Positions 18,792 through 29,767 of a DNA stretch of 64,000 nt are shown here, in pieces (positions within the stretch are counted from its first letter, which is position 1; each line of letters begins with the position of its first letter). The notes beneath the pieces were generated by a model, which was not told where the DNA came from, did not search any database, and was given only the letters and a program-made list of their open reading frames with translations. Source of the stretch: Terriglobia bacterium (GTDB lineage: Bacteria > Acidobacteriota > Terriglobia > Acidiferrales > UBA7541); assembly GCA_023512135.1 (NCBI GenBank), contig JAIMAG010000006.1:1-64000 (forward strand), written 5' to 3'. A program made the translations under genes and the position numbers.

Positions 18792-21065
18792 CTATTTCTT
18801 CAGGCTATCCCATTTTTCGTTTTCGCCGGGCGGTTCGACGCGCCCGCCCAGATACCTGGCCAGAAACGCCTCGGCAGCGGCGTAGAATTTCAGCCGGTTT
18901 TCCGGGCGCGCGAAGCCGTGGCCTTCGTCCGGAAAGACCAGATATTCGACCGGCAGATTGTTCTTGCGCATAGCCTCGACGATCTGGTCGCTTTCCTTTT
19001 GCGGCACCCGCGGGTCGTTGGCCCCCTGAGCGATCAGCAGCGGAGCTTTGATCTGGCTGGCCCTGAACAGGGGTGAGCGCGATTCGAGGAACTCCTTCTC
19101 GGTTTCCTCGTGCCCGACCCGCCGACGGAACAGTGCGCGCAACGGCTCCCAGTACGGCGGGATGGACTTGAGCAAAGTGACCAGATTGGAGGGCCCGACG
19201 ATGTCCACGCCGCAGGTGAACTCCTCTGGAGTGAAAGCCAGTCCCACCAGCGTCGCGTACCCGCCATAGCTGCCGCCGTAGATGCAGACTTTGTTCGGGT
19301 CGGCGTATCCCTGCTCGATGGCCCAGCGTTTGCCGTCGAGCAGGTCAGTGTGCATCTTGCCGGCCCATTCCCGGTCGCCGGCATTCAGGTAGGCTTTGCC
19401 GTAGCCGGTCGAGCCACGGAAGTTGATTTGCAACACGGCGTAGCCCCTGTTGGCAAGCCACTGCACTTCGTTGTTCAGGCCCCAGACGTCGCGTGCCCAG
19501 GGGCCACCGTGGACGTTCAGCACCAGCGGCAGGTTCTTTGGCTCCTTGTCCACGGGAAGGGTCAGGTAGCCGTGGATGGTCATTCCGTCCCGCGCCTTGA
19601 ACGAGATGGGCTGCATCTTCGCGAGCTTGTACTTTTCCAGTGCCGGACGGTTCGTAAACAGCAGCGTGGCGCGCTTCGTGCTGCGGTCGTAGAGGTAGTA
19701 GGTGACCGGAGCGTTGTCGAGGACATAGGCCACGACCCAGGTTTTGTCCTCCAGGTCGCGACTGGCGACGGAGAAATCGCCGTCGCGCACCTGGCGCAGC
19801 ACGTCGAAGTCGGCCTTCACGGCCGGGTCGAGCACCTGCCATTCGGTGCGCGCGCGGACGAAGGCGACGGCTTCGAGCCGGTTGGTTTTAGGATTGATCA
19901 TGACGCCGCCGAGGTCGTACTGCGGGTCTTCGGCAATCACCCGTGTGGCCCCCGTGGTCAGGTTCACTTCGAGCAGCCGCACTGCGTTGGCCCCGACGCT
20001 GGAGCCGATCCAGACGCTCTGGTTGTCCGGGGTAAACGCATAGATGCCGCCGAAGGACTCTTCCGGTCCCCAGCGCTGAAATTCGCGCCATTCCGCTCCG
20101 GGCTTTTCGCGGATGCGAATCACGGTGCCGCCGTCGGGCGCAAACGCCTGCGCGGCGCGCACCTGAAGATTGTGGTCCACGCTCCAGTCGAGCACATCAC
20201 CCGGATTCCGGGTGTCGAGCTCGACGGCACCGTTTTTCAAGTTGATGCGGTAGACGTCGTGCCGGCGGCGGTCTTCCAAGTTCAGGCCGACGAGGAACGT
20301 ATCCGGGAATTTCGGATCGGTGCCGATCGGCTGCGCCTGCACGCCTTCGAACGGAGTCAGGTCGCGCGTATTTTTCGTGTTCAAATTGGTCTGATAGAAG
20401 TGCCAGTTTTCGTCGCCGTCGCGATCCTGAATGTAGAGGATGTGTTCGCTGTCAAACTGCCAGCCAAAGAAGCGAATGCCGCGTTTTTTGTCGGAAGTGA
20501 CCACGCGGTCGTCGTCCTTGCCGACGGTGCGCACCCAGACGTTCAGCACACCGTCGTGCGGGGCCAGATAGGCGAGTTTCTTGCCATCGGGCGAAATCTG
20601 CGGACTGGCCCTTTCCGGATTGCCGAACAGGATTTCGCGCGGGATCAAATCGGGCGGCAGATCTTTCTTCGGCTGCGCCGCGGCGGCGCGTTCCAGTCGA
20701 AATGGAAAACTCATGCCCGCCTGCAGGAAGTTGCCGCTGATGCGGTTGCCCTCGAGCGTGCCGTCAAACACCGCCACTCCGCCCGGGCCGGTATCGAATT
20801 CAAAACGGACCGATGGCGGCGCAAAGCGGATATTCTGCAGCGGCAGGCCGCTGGCGCCCTGTTGCGGAATATCCAGCGAACCGGACCAGCCTTCGCCGGC
20901 AGGTTTCAGTTCGACGCGAATCTTCAGCTCCAGATTCGGCAACTGGATTGCGCCTTCCCAGCGCCCTTCAGGACTCTGCTGCGCAGCCAGCGAGGATGCA
21001 CACAGCAAAACCGTGACGATGACCGCCAGCCACCCAGCGGCAGAACTCTTTCGTTCAGCGAACAT
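18792..21065 (-). CDS. Secreted S9 family (prolyl oligopeptidase-type) peptidase
   Basis: A 757-residue protein with a signal peptide ([18 protein letters not shown]). A short N-terminal domain comes first, then a beta-propeller with PD40-like repeats ([20 protein letters not shown]), then an alpha/beta-hydrolase domain. The catalytic serine sits in [10 protein letters not shown], the aspartate in [12 protein letters not shown] and the histidine in [10 protein letters not shown], so the triad is complete. It is likely a periplasmic oligo- or dipeptidyl-peptidase. The start at 21065 has GGGAGGGACC directly upstream. Confidence 0.93.
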   Translation of the reverse strand: MFAERKSSAAGWLAVIVTVLLCASSLAAQQSPEGRWEGAIQLPNLELKIRVELKPAGEGWSGSLDIPQQGASGLPLQNIRFAPPSVRFEFDTGPGGVAVFDGTLEGNRISGNFLQAGMSFPFRLERAAAAQPKKDLPPDLIPREILFGNPERASPQISPDGKKLAYLAPHDGVLNVWVRTVGKDDDRVVTSDKKRGIRFFGWQFDSEHILYIQDRDGDENWHFYQTNLNTKNTRDLTPFEGVQAQPIGTDPKFPDTFLVGLNLEDRRRHDVYRINLKNGAVELDTRNPGDVLDWSVDHNLQVRAAQAFAPDGGTVIRIREKPGAEWREFQRWGPEESFGGIYAFTPDNQSVWIGSSVGANAVRLLEVNLTTGATRVIAEDPQYDLGGVMINPKTNRLEAVAFVRARTEWQVLDPAVKADFDVLRQVRDGDFSVASRDLEDKTWVVAYVLDNAPVTYYLYDRSTKRATLLFTNRPALEKYKLAKMQPISFKARDGMTIHGYLTLPVDKEPKNLPLVLNVHGGPWARDVWGLNNEVQWLANRGYAVLQINFRGSTGYGKAYLNAGDREWAGKMHTDLLDGKRWAIEQGYADPNKVCIYGGSYGGYATLVGLAFTPEEFTCGVDIVGPSNLVTLLKSIPPYWEPLRALFRRRVGHEETEKEFLESRSPLFRASQIKAPLLIAQGANDPRVPQKESDQIVEAMRKNNLPVEYLVFPDEGHGFARPENRLKFYAAAEAFLARYLGGRVEPPGENEKWDSLKK

Positions 21066-21205
21066 GGTCCCTCCCAATTTCTTCTTCGCAGAGAGCACAA
21101 GCGTACCACTACTCGATACGACTGGCGAAACCAGCATGTTTCAACAGCGGCATCGAACGGGGTGTGCCCAAAGCCGGCGCGGGCGACAGAGCCGCGCGGC
21201 TCTGC

Positions 21206-21211
21206 TACACT
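21206..21211 (+). promoter_or_regulatory. Probable extended -10 of the tRNA-Gln gene
   Basis: TACACT preceded by TGC. It lies 13 bp before the 5' end of the tRNA, a normal position for a stable-RNA promoter. No clear -35 element was found. Confidence 0.4.
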
Positions 21212-21224
21212 GTCCGGGAACGGC

Positions 21225-21299
21225 TCCGGGGTGGTGCAATTGGCAGCACATCAGACTTTGGATCTGAGAATCCTGGTTCGAGTCCAGGCCCCGGAGCCA
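21225..21299 (+). tRNA. tRNA-Gln (anticodon UUG)
   Basis: A 75-nt tRNA with acceptor TCCGGGG/CCCCGGA, anticodon stem TCAGA/TCTGA around CTTTGGA giving anticodon TTG, T arm GGTTCGAGTCC and an encoded CCA. It reads CAA and CAG codons. Confidence 0.96.
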
Positions 21300-21343
21300 A
21301 CTGCGTCTGCCAAACCCGGCGGAGCACCGCAAACGGCGCAACG

Positions 21344-22405
21344 TCATTCCACCCAGTCGGCGAGAAAAATGTTCGTGTCCGACGGCCGCGCCTGATTGCG
21401 ATTCGAAGCCCACACCAGCCAGCGTCCGTCGGAAGAAAACATCGGGAAACTGTCGAACAATTCGTGATAGGTGACGCGCTCCAGTCCGCTGCCGTCGGCC
21501 TGGATCAGGTAGAGGTCGAAATTGCGGCTGCGGGGCGCGTGCAGGTTGGAGGCAAAGATGATGCGCCGGCCGTCCGGGTGCCAGAACGGGGCGAAGTTGG
21601 CGGCACCGTTGCGGGTCACCTGGCGCTTGTTTGAACCATCCGCATCCATGACAAAAATCTCAAATCGCGTGGGGCGCAACAGACCGGTTTCGAGCAGGGC
21701 TTTGTAGTCGGCAATTTCGGCGGCGTCCTGAGGATGGTGGGCGCGGTAGACGATGCGGGTGCCATCGGGCGAGAAGAAGGCGCCGCCGTCATAGCCGAGC
21801 TCATGGGTAAGGCGACGTACATTGGTGCCGTCAGCGTCCATCGCGTAGATGTCGATATCGCCGTCCCGCAGGGACGTAAACACGATCGTACGGCCGTCGG
21901 GAGACACGGTGGCTTCGGCGTCGTAGCCGGGCGTGGTCGTGAGCCGTCGCAGTTCGGAGCCATCCCGGCGCGCTGTGTAGATGTCGTATTCCGGATTCAG
22001 ACGCCAGACGTAACCCCGGCTGTAGTCCGGCCGGGGTGGTGGGCAGTCGGGGCCGGCGGCGTGCGTGGAGCTGTACAGGATATGTTCGCCGTCGGGGAAG
22101 AAGTACGCACAGGTGGTCTTGCCTTGCCCGGTGGAGACCATGCGGCGATGGCGACCTTCGACATCCATGATGTAGATCTGGTCGCAGCGGTCTTCGCCTT
22201 CGTGCCCCTGAAAAATCAGCCAGCGATTGTCATGGGAAAAATAGGCTTCTGCATTTTCGCCGGCAAAGGTGAGTTGCCGGATGTTGCGCAGGCGGATTTC
22301 GGCGGGGTGTCGCAGCGCGTCAGCGGCCGAGCGGTCCGCCGTGCCCGGGCCGCCGCTGGAATCCACGAGCAGTGCCGTCAGAGCCAGCCAGAAAAGCTTC
22401 CGCAT
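21344..22405 (-). CDS. TolB-like beta-propeller protein with PD40 repeats
   Basis: A 353-residue exported protein: a signal peptide after MRKLFWLALTALLV, then at least five WD40-like PD40 repeats such as EATVSPDGRTIVFTSLRDGDIDIY, GGAFFSPDGTRIVYRA and FAPFWHPDGRRIIFASN, each with an alternating IYxMDxDGxNxRRLT strand. Such propellers act as periplasmic binding scaffolds. There are no Tol-Pal genes here, so it is not the classical TolB. The start could also be 22435. Confidence 0.85.
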   Translation of the reverse strand: MRKLFWLALTALLVDSSGGPGTADRSAADALRHPAEIRLRNIRQLTFAGENAEAYFSHDNRWLIFQGHEGEDRCDQIYIMDVEGRHRRMVSTGQGKTTCAYFFPDGEHILYSSTHAAGPDCPPPRPDYSRGYVWRLNPEYDIYTARRDGSELRRLTTTPGYDAEATVSPDGRTIVFTSLRDGDIDIYAMDADGTNVRRLTHELGYDGGAFFSPDGTRIVYRAHHPQDAAEIADYKALLETGLLRPTRFEIFVMDADGSNKRQVTRNGAANFAPFWHPDGRRIIFASNLHAPRSRNFDLYLIQADGSGLERVTYHELFDSFPMFSSDGRWLVWASNRNQARPSDTNIFLADWVE

Positions 22406-22719
22406 CCTCACTCGCACCTCAGCCGGCAGCCCCATTCTATCCGAGGATGGTGCTTCCGTTGCAAACAGCCAGGGGCGCTCGGCAACCCGGCGTCTGCTGC
22501 GGGGTGCGGCTACTGCACCTGGACCCGGCTGAACCCGACTTTGTCCGGGCTGGTCGCGCGCGGGAGGCGCGGTGCGCGTATAGCGACCACTTCGGCCCGC
22601 ATGCCCTGGGAACAGCGCATGTCATCCACGACGTATTGGGGCGCGGGGAAGCGGGTCACCCCGTTCCGTTTGCCGCTCTCCTGCCCTTCAAAGGCAAGGT
22701 GGGCGGGCACGAGTGCAGT
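22406..22719. other. Gene-free spacer
   Basis: About 310 bp between the end of the LuxR-type gene and the start of the TolB-like gene, both on the minus strand. It should contain the promoter of the latter. No gene or convincing terminator is visible; open frames here have no protein-like features. Confidence 0.4.
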
Positions 22720-23196
22720 TCAGTAAGCTTCCCGCACGAGTGCCATGCGGCTGCGGACACGGAATTTTTTGAGCAGTGCCGAAATATGAAATTTCACTGT
22801 CCGTTCGGAAAGATGGAGCCGCGCAGCAATCTCCTTGTTCGTAAGCTCGTCGGCCACACCGGCCAGCACCTGTTGTTCGCGGCGCGTCAGAGGCACCGGA
22901 ACTTTCGGCAGCGCCGCCCGCAGCAGCTCCGCCGCCAGGCCCCGGAGGCGATTCTGCACGCCCGCAGCCGACAGCTCGTACAGTTCATAGTCCTGCGGGC
23001 TTTCGCCGCGGGCGTGGCAGAGCAGGGCCAGCACACTCGCCGCGCGCAACAGCGCCGATGAGTCGCAGCGGTGGCCTGCGAGCCGACAGCGCACCAGGCC
23101 GCTGGGTCGGTGCAGCAGAATCCACTGAGTCGCACGATCCAAGGAATGAAAACTGCGGGCGCGGAGGGATTTGGAAACCGCCGTCGTTTTCCTCAA
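22720..23196 (-). CDS. LuxR-type HTH transcriptional regulator
   Basis: The C-terminal 60 residues are a clear LuxR/FixJ DNA-binding domain (LTRREQQVLAGVADELTNKEIA, then LSERTVKFHISALLKKF, then SRMALV). The N-terminal half has no receiver aspartate or other known sensor signature. The frame opens at 23301, but I prefer a TTG at 23196 because AGGAAG lies 7 nt upstream, the residues before it look non-coding, and that upstream DNA forms several hairpins. With this start the protein has 158 residues. Confidence 0.75.
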   Translation of the reverse strand: MRKTTAVSKSLRARSFHSLDRATQWILLHRPSGLVRCRLAGHRCDSSALLRAASVLALLCHARGESPQDYELYELSAAGVQNRLRGLAAELLRAALPKVPVPLTRREQQVLAGVADELTNKEIAARLHLSERTVKFHISALLKKFRVRSRMALVREAY

Positions 23197-23563
23197 GGGT
23201 CTTCCTTTCTTACGGCATGGAGTTTTGCACGGGTCCGCCGAGTCGGCAGACCCATACGAAGACTCTTCTAGTCTCGTGAACCGGGCTGGTGGTTCAGGCA
23301 AATTGCCCGGCCGGGGGTGCCGAGGCCTACTGCCTATCCCCGCGACGCAGGCAGTGTGGTCACTGCGACTACAAGCTCCATCTTACCGGCGATGGTGACG
23401 ATGTCAAGCTGAACTCACACGGGCGGCCACGTGCCGGGTACACTCGCACTGGCAGTGCAGACTGCCGTTGCGGGAACGAACCGGAAGCAACATCCGGAGT
23501 GGCGAGCTGCGGGCAAATCCACTAAAGTGGGAGCGGCCGCAAGCGGCCGGCCTCAGACTCTGC
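23197..23563. other. Hairpin-rich gene-free region (possible structured leader RNA)
   Basis: Between the LuxR-type gene (minus) and the M23 gene (plus) lie six inverted repeats in about 170 bp: GGGTCTGCCG-ACT-CGGCGGACCC (minus strand, 23231-23253), AGACT/AGTCT (23260-23274), CCGGGC/GCCCGG (23281-23310), a GGGG..CCCC arm with an inner AGGC/GCCT (about 23312-23341), GCAGTG/CACTGC, and CCATC/GATGG (about 23378-23395). The strongest stem pairs continuously only on the minus strand (T-G wobble), which favours an RNA leading into the LuxR-type gene. I cannot match it to a known riboswitch class. Confidence 0.4.
23535..23548. repeat. Perfect inverted repeat before the M23 start codon
   Basis: GGCCGC-AA-GCGGCC lies 15 nt upstream of the ATG at 23564 and just after a possible TAAAGT -10 box (23523-23528) and an AAGTGGGAG stretch. 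In the mRNA it would form a very stable short hairpin close to the ribosome binding region. Confidence 0.5.
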
Positions 23564-24478
23564 ATGTGGACTGTGCGCACATCCCGGCTTTGGTGGCTGC
23601 CCGTTGTGCTGCTGGCCTGCCCGCCGAACTCCCCGACGGCGAGGGAAGCCGACTGGCAGAGCTGTGCGGAAGGCATCGCCTATCGACTCAGCGACGCGAC
23701 TCCGCAGCAGGGCGCCGTGGTGCTGCTCGAGCTGCGCGGCGCCGCCACCTACAGCCGGGCCGAAGGGCGCTGGGGAGAACAGCCGCTGCACTTCTGGCCA
23801 GCAGGCGAGGCGTTGCATCAAGCCCTGGTCGGGGTCGACCTGGCGCGCCGTCCGGGCAAGAGTCCGTTGGTGCTCACCGCGACGCGCGACGACGGCACCT
23901 CGCAAACCTGCACCGTGCCCCTGCAGGTGCGCAGCGGCGACTTCCCCATCGAGCGGTTGCGTGTTGCACCGCGATTCGTGAATCCTCCGCCGGAGGTGCT
24001 GCCGCGCATCGCGGAAGAAACGGAGCGGCTGCGTGCGCTGTTTGCCGCGGTGACCCCACAGCGTCTCTGGCATGGCCGCTTCCTGCCGCCCATCGAAGGC
24101 CTGCCTCCTGCGGGGAATTTCGGCCGGCGGCGAGTGCTGAACGAACAGCCGCGTGCACCCCATACCGGGGAAGATTTTCCGGCACCGACGGGCACGCCGG
24201 TTCGAGCTGCGCAGCGCGGGCGCGTCGTACTGGCCGAGGAACTGTACTTCGCCGGCAAGACCGTCCTCCTGGACCATGGCCTGGGGCTGTACACGATGTA
24301 CGCCCACCTGCACAGCATCACCACACAACAAGGAGCCGTGGTGGAAGCCGGCGCAGTGATCGGGACGGTGGGTGCGACCGGACGCGTCACCGGCCCACAC
24401 CTGCACTGGGCGGCACGGCTGAACGACGCCCGGGTGAATCCGCAAGACCTGCTGGCCCTGCCGGTGCCGGCGGACTGA
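23564..24478 (+). CDS. M23 family (LytM) metallopeptidase, probable lipoprotein
   Basis: A 304-residue envelope protein. The N-terminus (RLWWLPVVLLACPP) is a signal sequence with a lipobox-like LLAC. A beta-rich domain of about 150 residues follows, then a LytM domain: HTGEDFPAPTGTPVRA carries the HxxxD zinc ligands, then YTMYAHLHS and GPHLHWAA supply the HxH. All catalytic residues are present, so it should cleave peptidoglycan cross-links. The start at 23564 is preferred over earlier in-frame starts because of the signal peptide. Confidence 0.87.
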   Translation: MWTVRTSRLWWLPVVLLACPPNSPTAREADWQSCAEGIAYRLSDATPQQGAVVLLELRGAATYSRAEGRWGEQPLHFWPAGEALHQALVGVDLARRPGKSPLVLTATRDDGTSQTCTVPLQVRSGDFPIERLRVAPRFVNPPPEVLPRIAEETERLRALFAAVTPQRLWHGRFLPPIEGLPPAGNFGRRRVLNEQPRAPHTGEDFPAPTGTPVRAAQRGRVVLAEELYFAGKTVLLDHGLGLYTMYAHLHSITTQQGAVVEAGAVIGTVGATGRVTGPHLHWAARLNDARVNPQDLLALPVPAD

Positions 24479-24501
24479 AACGGCGGTAGCAGCCGCTTCG
24501 C

Positions 24502-26034
24502 TCAGTCGCGCAGATAGAGTCGGGCACCCGGCCCGAGGGGCAACTCGAAAGCCATCCAGAGACCCAGCAGCAAGGTCCAGCAGAACAAAAACACTGCCGT
24601 GTAAGGAAGCATGGTGGCGATGACGGTGCCGATGCCGGCCTTTTTCTCGTAGCGCTCGAAGAACGCTACGATCAACGCAAAATAGGACATCATCGGCGAG
24701 ATGATGTTGGTCGAGCTGTCGCCGATGCGGTAGGCGGCCTGAGTCAGCTCGGGCGTGTAGCCGAGCAGCATGAACATGGGCACAAACACGGGCGCCATGA
24801 TGGCCCATTTGGCCGAGGCGCTGCCCATGAACAGGTTCACAAAAGCGGAGAAAAAAACGAAGGCCACCATCAACGGGATAGCACCCAGCCCGGAGGCCTT
24901 CAGCAACTCGGCCCCCTCCACCGCCAGAATCAATCCGAGATTGGACCAGTGGAAATACGCCACAAACTGTGCAGCAAAAAACACCAGCACCATATAGCTG
25001 CCCAGGGTGGACATCGTCTTGCCCATGCCCTGTATCACGTCGGCATCGTTGCGATAGGTGCGAGCGCCGATGCCGTACGCCACCCCGAGCAGCATGCCGC
25101 CGAGAAAAATGAACGCCACAATCCCGTTCAGGAACGGCGAGCGGAGCAAATCGCCGGTCTGCGCATCCCGCAGGAAGCCATCGGCCGGTACCGTGCCCCA
25201 CACGAGCAGGAGGGCAAACAGCAGCCCGGCGAGAAACGCAAACCGCAGACCGCGCTTTTCCTCGGCCGTCAGTGTGCCAACCGACTCGCGCACTTCTTCG
25301 CCGCGGTACGCGCCCAGCCGCGGAATCACGACGCGCTCGGTCACCCAGGTGCCCGCAGCTGCAATCAGAAACGTGGAAGCGGCCATGAAATAGTAGTTGC
25401 ACGCCGGATTGACGGTGTAGTCGCCCTCCACGATGCGCGCCGCTTCCTCGGAAAGGCCGGCCAGCAACGGGTCTACCGTACCCAGCAGCAGATTCGCACT
25501 GTAGCCTCCCGAAACACCGGCAAATGCCGCCGCCAGACCGGCAATGGGATGACGGCCGGCGCTGAGGAAAATCATCCCACCCAGCGGCACCAGCAGCACA
25601 TAGCCGATTTCACTGGCCATGTTCGACATCACGCCGGCAAAGACCACCACAAAGGTAAGCAGTTGTCGGGGGGCAGTGAGCACAAGCATCCGTAACGCAG
25701 CCGAGATGAAACCACTGGATTCCATCACCCCGATGCCGAGCATCGCCACCAGCACCGTGCCCAGCGGGGCGAATCCGGTGTAATTCGCCACCATCTGGGT
25801 CAGGATGCGGTGCAGGCCGGAGAGGCTGAGCAGATTGACCGACTCGATCACCGCTCCGGTGCCGGGGTGCACGGCCTGCAAGCCCACCGCCGCCGCCACC
25901 CAGGAAAGCACCAGAACGGTCAACGCAAACAGAGCAAACAGGGTGGCCGGATGCGGCAGTGCGTTGCCCACCCGCTCGATCGTGCCGAGAAAAAGCGACA
26001 GTCCATTGCGAACCAAAAACCTGCGACGCCTCAT
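24502..26034 (-). CDS. AbgT family transporter
   Basis: A 510-residue membrane protein with about a dozen hydrophobic segments and AbgT signatures: [19 protein letters not shown] at the N-terminus, [41 protein letters not shown], and [18 protein letters not shown]. The conserved tail motif [18 protein letters not shown] is also present. The family imports p-aminobenzoyl-glutamate or exports antimetabolites. The start at 26034 has a GGAGAG box; the 23 residues upstream in frame lack similarity. It is divergent from the M50 gene. Confidence 0.9.
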   Translation of the reverse strand: MRRRRFLVRNGLSLFLGTIERVGNALPHPATLFALFALTVLVLSWVAAAVGLQAVHPGTGAVIESVNLLSLSGLHRILTQMVANYTGFAPLGTVLVAMLGIGVMESSGFISAALRMLVLTAPRQLLTFVVVFAGVMSNMASEIGYVLLVPLGGMIFLSAGRHPIAGLAAAFAGVSGGYSANLLLGTVDPLLAGLSEEAARIVEGDYTVNPACNYYFMAASTFLIAAAGTWVTERVVIPRLGAYRGEEVRESVGTLTAEEKRGLRFAFLAGLLFALLLVWGTVPADGFLRDAQTGDLLRSPFLNGIVAFIFLGGMLLGVAYGIGARTYRNDADVIQGMGKTMSTLGSYMVLVFFAAQFVAYFHWSNLGLILAVEGAELLKASGLGAIPLMVAFVFFSAFVNLFMGSASAKWAIMAPVFVPMFMLLGYTPELTQAAYRIGDSSTNIISPMMSYFALIVAFFERYEKKAGIGTVIATMLPYTAVFLFCWTLLLGLWMAFELPLGPGARLYLRD

Positions 26035-26171
26035 GAGCTCTCCAGTGCCTGCACTGTTTTCCCAGCGGATAGCGAAAGCATGCACCAGAACAGGGCGAAA
26101 CACCAGTGGGCGCCGCCCGGCGCCCCGGCCCGTTGTCCGGTTCGCACACCCCGCGGGCCAGGGCAGAGGGC

Positions 26172-26200
26172 TTGCCCAAGCCGCGACAACCCTCTAGTCT
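26172..26200 (+). promoter_or_regulatory. Probable sigma-70-type promoter of the M50 gene
   Basis: TTGCCC (26172-26177) and TAGTCT (26195-26200) are separated by 17 bp. The start codon lies 8 nt after the -10 box, so the 5' leader would be only a few nucleotides or absent. Confidence 0.45.
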
Positions 26201-26208
26201 GTTCGGGT

Positions 26209-26925
26209 ATGGATCTGACGCCCCAGATGCTCGCACTGGGCATGGTCTGGTACATCGCCTTTCTTTTCTCCACCACCTGCCACGAAGGCGCACATGCGCT
26301 GGCCGCGAAGCTCGGCGGCGACCCCACCGCAGCACTGGCCGGGCAGGTCACGTTGAATCCGATCCCGCACGTCCGCCGGGAGCCCATCGGCATGGTCGCT
26401 GCACCCGTGATTTCGTTTCTGTGGGGTGGCTGGATGATCGGCTGGGCCAGCGCGCCGTACGACCCACTGTGGCAGCAGCGCTACCCGCGCCGCGCCGCGC
26501 TGATGGCTCTGGCGGGGCCGCTGGCCAATTTCACACTGATGCTGCTGGCCGCTGCGGGCATCCGCGCCGGAGTGGCCGCCGGCGCACTGCGCCCGCCCGA
26601 AGCGGTGAGTTTCACGCAGATCACCGAAGCCGTCGAGCCCGGCGTGTTCGAGTTTTTGGCCACCCTGCTGAGCGTGATGTTTGCGCTGAATCTGCTGCTC
26701 GGCACCTTTAACCTGCTTCCCGTCCCACCGCTGGATGGCCACAGCGTCGTCACGCTGCTGCTGCCCGAACGAGCTGCGCTGCGCGTGCTGGAGTTCGCAC
26801 AGAATTCCTCTTTCGCTCTGGTCGGACTGATCGTTGCTTGGCAACTGTTCGGAAAAATTTTCTGGCCAATATTCCTGCTTGCACTGGCATATCTGTATCC
26901 GGAAGTCAGCTACGGGCCCGGGTAG
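26209..26925 (+). CDS. Site-2 protease (M50) family membrane protein
   Basis: A 238-residue polytopic protein. The zinc motif in the first helices reads TTCHEGAHALAAK (HExxH), and the distal aspartate motif is NLLPVPPLDGH. Between them, LAGPLANFTLMLL is the conserved helix seen in short SREBP/M50B-type proteases without PDZ domains. It probably cleaves transmembrane substrates, or is one of the many uncharacterised paralogues. It is divergent from the AbgT transporter gene. Confidence 0.87.
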   Translation: MDLTPQMLALGMVWYIAFLFSTTCHEGAHALAAKLGGDPTAALAGQVTLNPIPHVRREPIGMVAAPVISFLWGGWMIGWASAPYDPLWQQRYPRRAALMALAGPLANFTLMLLAAAGIRAGVAAGALRPPEAVSFTQITEAVEPGVFEFLATLLSVMFALNLLLGTFNLLPVPPLDGHSVVTLLLPERAALRVLEFAQNSSFALVGLIVAWQLFGKIFWPIFLLALAYLYPEVSYGPG

Positions 26926-27091
26926 CCCGCGCAGCCGGGCTGGTTCAGAACAGCACAACTGTTTTGAAACGCTGCGAATCGAGCGATCCTGCGAACAGAA
27001 TCCTGTGCTTAAGTGATTGCCCGCGAAGGCCCAACGCGGCTGCGGTCTTTGGTATCTCATCTGCAGTTCGAAGTCGCGGAGGTCACCGCCA

Positions 27092-27433
27092 ATGTCGGAG
27101 CGCTCACCCGCCGCAGCAAGCTACCGTGTGGAAGTTTCCGGCTGGGACGCCCAGGACGGGTTTTTTGTCGAGAAAACCACGCTCGAATGGGACGAGTCCG
27201 GCGAAAAGCGCGTGCTGCTCCGCAGCCAGGTGGCGAGTGGCGCAGTGGTGTTCGTGCGCTTGCTGGACCCCAGCGGCCGCCAGGCCATCCCGGTCGCCTA
27301 CCACGTGCTCGGGGTGGGCCGCGCCGAAGTTCGCGGGACATACGAAATTCAGATTGCACCAGTCCGCCAAAATCGTGACGTCCAGCCCCGGGCAGACACG
27401 ATGATCACAAACTCAACCGGCGACGAAGACTGA
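27092..27433 (+). CDS. PilZ-like domain protein
   Basis: A 113-residue soluble protein. Its pattern (SYRVEVSGWDAQDGFFVEKTTLEW, then SGAVVFVRLLDPSG, then GTYEIQIAP) follows the beta-strand spacing of the two clearer PilZ-like proteins at 29378 and 34298. The c-di-GMP-binding RxxxR motif is not obvious. The ATG at 27092 has GGAGG 11 nt upstream. A truncated, non-binding PilZ-like protein is the best guess. Confidence 0.5.
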   Translation: MSERSPAAASYRVEVSGWDAQDGFFVEKTTLEWDESGEKRVLLRSQVASGAVVFVRLLDPSGRQAIPVAYHVLGVGRAEVRGTYEIQIAPVRQNRDVQPRADTMITNSTGDED

Positions 27434-27755
27434 AGCCCGTGCCCCTTCGCCGCACTGCGCGTGATGCAAAGCTGTGCCCGCGACAGTCCCCAAGGTGACA
27501 CAACACAAAAAGAAATTAGCGGTTCTATTCTGGCAATCTGTTCCACTTCGGAACCGCACCAGAACTGCGTCGAGTAGCCTTTGCTGGTCCGCTTCTGATT
27601 CAACCTGGAACAGAGCGTGTTCGTGGAGTGCTAACTGCTTGGGACGCTTGGCGATGGCTGCCACGAAAAAAACATCTGGAGGGCGATTGTGATCCAGCAG
27701 AATTGGGCCTGTGCACGGATGGGTGTTGGCAGCTTCCGTGCTGGGCGGAAGGGGC
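27434..27755. other. Gene-free spacer before the NtrC-type gene
   Basis: About 320 bp, slightly AT-richer around 27495-27560. It should carry the promoter of the response regulator gene. I found no sigma-54 -24/-12 element here, so the regulator itself is not obviously sigma-54 dependent. No small gene is supported. Confidence 0.4.
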
Positions 27756-29171
<1,416 letters not shown>

Positions 29172-29319
29172 ATCCATCGCCCGCGGCGTGTCCGCAGGGC
29201 TCGCCGCTGCCCTCCCCAGCCAGATGTGCCGCAGCCGCGCACTGTTCCACAGCGGGCCAGCCGCGCTCGCTCTGAACGGTTCTAACTCCTGCCTTTGCAG
29301 CCAAAGGTGCTTTGCCTCC

Positions 29320-29335
29320 TGGCATACGAATTGCC
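29320..29335 (+). promoter_or_regulatory. Sigma-54 (-24/-12) promoter of the PilZ-like gene
   Basis: TGGCATACGAATTGCC matches the consensus TGGCACG-N4-TTGCW at all invariant positions (GG at -24, GC at -12, 10 bp apart). The start codon at 29378 follows 43 bp after the element. It lies 148 bp downstream of a gene for an NtrC-type activator, which makes a direct regulatory link likely. Confidence 0.7.
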
Positions 29336-29377
29336 AGTTGTTTTCCAGAATGTGAACCACCAAAGATCACAAAGATC

Positions 29378-29767
29378 ATGACGACCGCATCGTACTGGAA
29401 ACATCTGAGCAGCCTGATTGGCGAAGACCGCCGCAAGGAAAAGCGCGTCCTGCTGGTCTATCCCATCGAGGTGCACGGCTTCGACCGGTACGGGAAATTC
29501 TTCAGCGAACGCACCACGACTTCGAACATCAGCGCGGATGGATGTCGTTTCCGTTTGCAGGCCGAGGTCGAACCGGGCACCGTGGTCGCCATCCGCGTGA
29601 TCCATACGCGGGCGGACGCGCGCACCTGCCGTGCGTTGCTCTATCAGATTGTCTGGACGGAACCACAGGAAACCGGCTGGGAAGCTGGCGCCTGCAAATT
29701 GCAGGAAGGCGATCTCTGGCAAGTAGTGTTTCCTGAACGGGTCGCCAGACCCGCTGAAACCGAGTGA
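29378..29767 (+). CDS. PilZ-like domain protein under a sigma-54 promoter
   Basis: A 129-residue cytoplasmic protein. RRKEKRVLLVYPIEVHG resembles the N-terminal RxxxR part of PilZ domains, followed by the characteristic TSNISADGCRF (compare the D/NxSxxG motif) and a beta-barrel pattern up to WQVVFPE. PilZ domains bind c-di-GMP and alter motility, adhesion or transcription. The start was set at 29378 because the sigma-54 promoter lies inside the longer upstream frame. It is alone in its transcription unit. Confidence 0.75.
   Translation: MTTASYWKHLSSLIGEDRRKEKRVLLVYPIEVHGFDRYGKFFSERTTTSNISADGCRFRLQAEVEPGTVVAIRVIHTRADARTCRALLYQIVWTEPQETGWEAGACKLQEGDLWQVVFPERVARPAETE

Noticed and set aside
23281-23400. 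c-di-GMP-I (GEMM) riboswitch upstream of the M23 gene
   Set aside because: Hairpins exist, but the conserved GCAAACC and GACGCAAAGCC segments are not present.
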